Source: Lingula anatina
Lineage: Eukaryota > Brachiopoda > Lingulata > Lingulida > Lingulidae
Length of the DNA: 64,000 bases
Reading direction: 5' to 3'
Assembly: GCF_001039355.2 (NCBI RefSeq)
Contig: NW_019775835.1
Coordinates: forward strand, 443,131-507,130
Numbering within the stretch: the first letter of the stretch is position 1; each line of letters opens with the position of its first letter. This document shows positions 60,221 through 64,000 of this stretch, piece by piece. A model generated the notes under the pieces. The model ran no database searches and was not told the DNA's origin. It saw nothing but the letters and a program-made list of their open reading frames with translations. The position numbers were made by a program, and so were the translations under genes.

Positions 60221-61243
60221 CTTTGACAACTGAAGTTCACCAGGGGTTCCTCCTATACCTGACAGGTCAGCGTTGGACGAGAACAGGTCGGTCATCCCAA
60301 GACTCTTGAGTGGTTCTTTAAGATCAATGCGCATGTTTTTTAATACAAACCGTGGGATGGAAACTGTGGAGATAGAATGCGTCGATTCCTGCATAGAATG
60401 GAAAAGCCTGTGTATTTCTTCACCGGTAAACTGAGATTCAAAATGGCTGAGTCCATCATGCTGGTCGGGCAGTATGATGAGCATTCTAGCAGTTCCGTAG
60501 TATGGAATTTCTATCATGGAGGCCTGCCATTTTTCGTTGTAAATATGCCTGAACAGTCCAGTCTGTGTCATCATATCTACTAACGTGGGGCGAGGATTAG
60601 CAGTGTAGAAAGGACGTTTTTTTGTCTGCATCTGGTCAAAGTGGGATTCCCATTTCCCCTTAAAATACACAGCACTTACTAGAGCAAGAATGGTAGAGGG
60701 GGTGATATCGCCCGGTTCAAGAAGATCTTTGATTTTGTCTTCCGTTTGCTCTTTAACCCATTTGTTGATCTCATCCCTTGATTCTTCCGGAAAATTAACA
60801 AAATCACAACGTCCCAGTGGCGCTCCATAGTACGCAAGACTGTCATCAATGTAGCTGGTATTTAAAGAGAAGCCTTGATCTCCAAACAATCTATTAGTAA
60901 AACGGAGAGTGAAACTGTTGGTGACGCCGTTCGTATCTGCAAGAACGTGACTTATGTTTATTTGAATATTGGTAATATTCTCTATCTCCAAGGCGACATC
61001 CATCTGAACTTTCGTATTCCCTCGTGCTCCCAGTTCCAGCATCCCCAGTGCAGCAGAGATACTGAGCGGGGAGAAAAATATATTCGACGTCGAGGGAATC
61101 GTGCGAATCTTGTTGTAAAGCTTTGCTGAAAACTGGTTGCTTACTCTTGAAAATGAGTGGAAATATCCTCCATCAAGCGATTCAAGAACTGCACTCAAAA
61201 GAATAAGGTACAAGAAAAAGACAGACAGTTTTCCAAACGCCAT
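60221..61243 (-). CDS. Serpin core exon 5 (341 codons), no private loop exon found
   Basis: Intact ORF from MAFGKLSVFFLYLILLSAVL (signal peptide) to LQLSK at a phase-0 donor (CAAAG|GTAGGA). It is the near twin of serpin 3 but keeps the consensus residues that serpin 3 lost (FGDQG, AVYFKGKW). Local changes include HFDQMQTKKRPFYT. Confidence 0.88.
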
Positions 61244-61282
61244 GTTTTCAGTTTTCTGCTCTACCTACACCTTTTCCTAAAG

Positions 61283-61318
61283 CCCTATATTTAAAGGGCC
61301 TTTAAATAGGTTTAATAG
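61283..61318 (-). promoter_or_regulatory. Promoter of serpin exon 5
   Basis: CTTTAAATATAGGG TATA-like box 40-55 bases before the ATG, with ATTAAACCTATTT upstream, as in serpins 2 and 3. Confidence 0.55.
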
Positions 61319-61769
61319 GTTTCAACATACCTGCCCTGTCCATTTAATAATTACATTTGAATTCAGGGTGGGGAACTTTGAACAACATTAGGTCACGTGA
61401 AATATGCTACAGGTACTTATCAGAAGTAAGGGAACCTGCCTACTGCTATTTAATTTTAGCCATCTTGGGCAAAGCCATCATTTTGTATTATGTGACATTT
61501 CTTCTTCATCTGTTTTTCAATTAAAATAAGTTTTGCCTTAGTTTAAAGTGATGATGATGATATATTTTAAGGTGAAGCACGTAAAATTGGGTGAAATCTC
61601 AGTTGCAGTAGGCCATACATGAGAGACTTGTGCCAATTCAGTTGCAGCAAGGATCGCTACAAGCCTTGCCATCTACAGTTCAGCTGCAGCATGCCACAAT
61701 CAACGACACTTGAACAAAAGCTGCTGTTGGGACGGCAGGGATGCGGATTGAACCATCAATGGACTTACC

Positions 61770-62025
61770 TAAGACCCCATTCCCATACCTAGATCGATCT
61801 AGCGGGATCGGTCTATCTCCGTGGGGATTCTCGCTAAATTGCTTTCAGCTTAAGCGGCTTAGATGTCTAGCACGCCTACTGAAGCTGTTAAGCGAGAGTT
61901 GATTACCTACTTACAACTTTAGTAGGCGTGACAGACAGCAGAGCTGCTTAAGCTGAAAGCAATTTAGCGAGAATCCCCTGATCCACAGTTAGTACGATAG
62001 GGTCTGGGAATGGTCCCTTAGTTGA
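61770..62025. mobile_element. Hairpin MITE, copy B
   Basis: Almost identical to 53083-53340 and at the same place in the duplicated unit, so it was present before the duplication. Confidence 0.85.
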
Positions 62026-62539
62026 ACAGTTGATACGTTAGTCAGCAACTCTTTACAATCACATCTGAGCTTATCCGTATCACAGCCTTGTTACTGAAGA
62101 TCACAATAATAAGTTAATAACCAAGCAGTATTTTGATTGAGCCAATTTATGTATGTCGGTTCATATAGCCCATATAGGGTTTTCTGATTTGTATAACCTA
62201 AAATCAACCTTCTTACAAGTACAGTTTGAGTGCATTTTGTACTAACATTCACACTGGCCATCAAGCAATATTTCCTTTCTATACCGCACAAAATACAATC
62301 CGAAATTCCACGATTCGTGTCAGATTTACGTAAAGTCGCTCAAAGAAATCCCAAGGACGCATGAAGACCAGTTACACGATTTATTTGTTGACGCTCGCTA
62401 ACTACTTGATCTACGTGAAGTCTCTAACTTCGGAACCATCCCCCATAACTCGCGCCCGTCTTCTTTAGCTCTCTCATGTGGTCTCTCAAAAATGTCCCTT
62501 CAGATATTAATTCCAAAGGCTTAGGCAGCCTGGGAGCCA

Positions 62540-62860
62540 CCGGTCTGCCGCCAGGTGGCTTTTAACCAAACCGGAAGTTGAAGAATTTGAATTGGGTGAA
62601 ATTTTTTGAGATTTGTAGGGTGTCAGAAACGGTGGAATATCTCGGCTATTAAGGGTATAAAAGTTTTGTTATGTATACTGTCATTTTAAAAAGGAAATTG
62701 CAAATCATGTCAGATGCTCCTCGAGTTGATTTAAACCCTGTTTTGTGTAGAAAAGCGAGTTTGAAACCAAATATTTTACTAAAGCTACAGCGGAATTTCA
62801 ACTTTGACTCAAATGCTTGCATTCTTAGAGAACAGGTTCCAATTTTAAATTACCAGTAAG
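62540..62860 (+). CDS. Possible 5' exon of an unidentified gene
   Basis: An ORF with ATGs at 62671 and 62707 (MSDAPRVDLNPVLCRKASLK...) runs to a consensus donor (CCA|GTAAGT) at 62855, coding about 50 residues. An ETS-like CCGGAAG lies upstream near 62570. I do not recognise the product and see no following exon before the window ends. It could be a chance ORF. Confidence 0.35.
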
Positions 62861-62869
62861 TTGTGGCAA

Positions 62870-64000
62870 TGTATTCAGCTTTCTGTAAATGTAAGCATGT
62901 AAGGAACTTTACCTTCACGCAGGAATGGCACAAATCAATTCACACTCGTTGTAATAACCGGTCGGTGGTTATACACTTGTTCTAAGAGTTACATTTTCAC
63001 CAATAAGACAACTGAGACAGGCAGGAATAGTTTTCCGCTACATGATTTATTCAACCAACTGAAGACTCAGGTCTCTTCTACCATCTCTCTCTCTGTGGTA
63101 TCTATAACTATCTCTAACTCTCTCAGTCTGTAAGTCTATAAGTCTCTGTGGCTCAGTCACTGCCTTTATACTCTATCTTAATTTGCATTTCAAATTAGCT
63201 TTCATAACTGTCATGAAACATGCCATGCCTATGTACATTAACTTAATTGTAGATACATTTAAATTAAATCTTGATTTGCATTTCAAATGAACTTCTCTTA
63301 AACTGCCATGCAACATGTCATGTCTAAGTATATTTGAATAATTAAAACGTACAAATATATACATATCTGATGTATGCAAATTTAGAAGACTCAGTTCTAA
63401 TTAAAGGATCACTACATCGTGTATGCAAAAAATGTCTTCCTTGCAACAACCGTATACCAGCCTCGTTTTGACTCAGTACATTCTGTTGGTATTCTGACCT
63501 CGTTTTGGTTTTTCCACCGCTCATTAGTCTATATTGTGAAATGAAGCTTGCACAGGAAGAATAATATAGAGGAAAATAAACATTTCATATTTTTTCTTTG
63601 TAAATAAGCATTTATTTATTATACGAGTCCAACCGATAAGAGTCCCTTTTTATGAGAAAAAGAAAAAACAAAAGAAACATCAATTCAATTTTCTTTATTT
63701 TATTTTCATACATGTAATACACATATACATTGTATATTTGTGGCAAAAAAATTATTTTTTATTTTAGCAACACATTAATATGGCGATTATTTTACACTAC
63801 TTAATCAGTACATACAGTTAACCAATGAACACACCACTCTTTTTAAAAACAGGATCAATATTAATAATAATATTATTTTATAAATTTACCTTGGGTCAGC
63901 AGTTGTTTTCACTGATGCCCAGTTAGTCCTGTACCAATACATACTTTGAATTTATTTTTATAAGTAGAAGTTTCTGTCTACAAGGCATGTCATGTATGCA
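62870..64000. other. AT-rich terminal stretch
   Basis: Contains a CTCT-rich patch near 63080-63130 and two related blocks (ATTTGCATTTCAAATTAGCTTT near 63181 and ATTTGCATTTCAAATGAACTT near 63273). No gene recognised. Confidence 0.45.

Larger units (their letters stand above)
60190..62524. repeat. Segmental duplication, copy B (serpin 5 unit)
   Basis: Matches 51500-53840 over the serpin exon, promoter, flank and embedded MITE. The breakpoint is at CCAAAGGCTTAGGC, after which unrelated sequence begins (AGCCTGGGAGCC). Confidence 0.85.

Noticed and set aside
42231-63500. Search by eye for private loop exons of serpins 2-5
   Set aside because: No sequence resembling the EEGTEAA hinge, HPFxFxI or FxGRxxxP was found on the minus strand between the core exons. 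A diverged exon could still have been missed, so this is stated as not found rather than absent.
1-64000. tRNA, rRNA or other structured RNA genes
   Set aside because: No cloverleaf with A and B boxes or rRNA-like sequence was recognised. Strong hairpins present are transposon arms.

Overview
This is animal nuclear DNA: AT-rich, with GT-AG split genes of many small exons, long introns, microsatellites, Tc1/mariner remnants and many hairpin (foldback/MITE-like) repeats. The domain types (serpin, TIL, TSP1, SUEL-like lectin module, cytosolic sulfotransferase) and the repeat style suggest a marine invertebrate, perhaps a mollusc or another lophotrochozoan, or a basal deuterostome. The species cannot be fixed from the sequence alone.

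Layout. (1) 212-4847, + strand: 3' part of a protein-kinase-like gene. The catalytic HRD Asp reads as Asn and the DFG Asp as Gly, so it is predicted to be a pseudokinase. (2) 4.85-13.7 kb: no gene seen; minisatellites, a ~170 bp tandem repeat, MITE hairpins, Tc1 fragments and a cluster of palindromic repeats. (3) 13812-22488, + strand: a 19-exon (visible) WD40-repeat gene with an NRF-1-like/YY1-like promoter. One exon is missing beside a lone N. (4) 25237-28088, + strand: a complete five-exon cytosolic sulfotransferase. (5) 29014-61243, - strand: a large protease-inhibitor locus, and the main interest of the window.

The inhibitor locus. A secreted serpin core exon (42189-41176) splices in phase to a short exon carrying the reactive-centre loop and serpin C-terminus (40787-40601). 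That exon ends in a phase-1 donor, compatible with a run of phase-1 exons encoding 15 TIL (trypsin-inhibitor-like) domains, two TSP1 domains and two SUEL-like lectin modules, ending at a stop at 29014. The deduced protein has about 1,615 residues. Upstream, in the same orientation, lie four more intact serpin core exons (46431, 52556, 56190, 61243). Each has its own signal peptide and TATA-like promoter and the same phase-0 LSK|GT donor, but I found no reactive-loop exon of their own. The arrangement resembles UGT1A or clustered-protocadherin loci, where alternative first exons share downstream exons. Here it would give five serpin bodies sharing one reactive loop and one multidomain tail. Loss of private last exons is the competing explanation.

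The serpin cluster grew by segmental duplication (serpins 3 and 5, with about 1.3 kb of 5' flank, are near copies). It is littered with foldback elements, including one about 2.4 kb long that fills the intron joining the serpin to the TIL array. Near the right edge a short + strand ORF with a splice donor may be the first exon of another gene.
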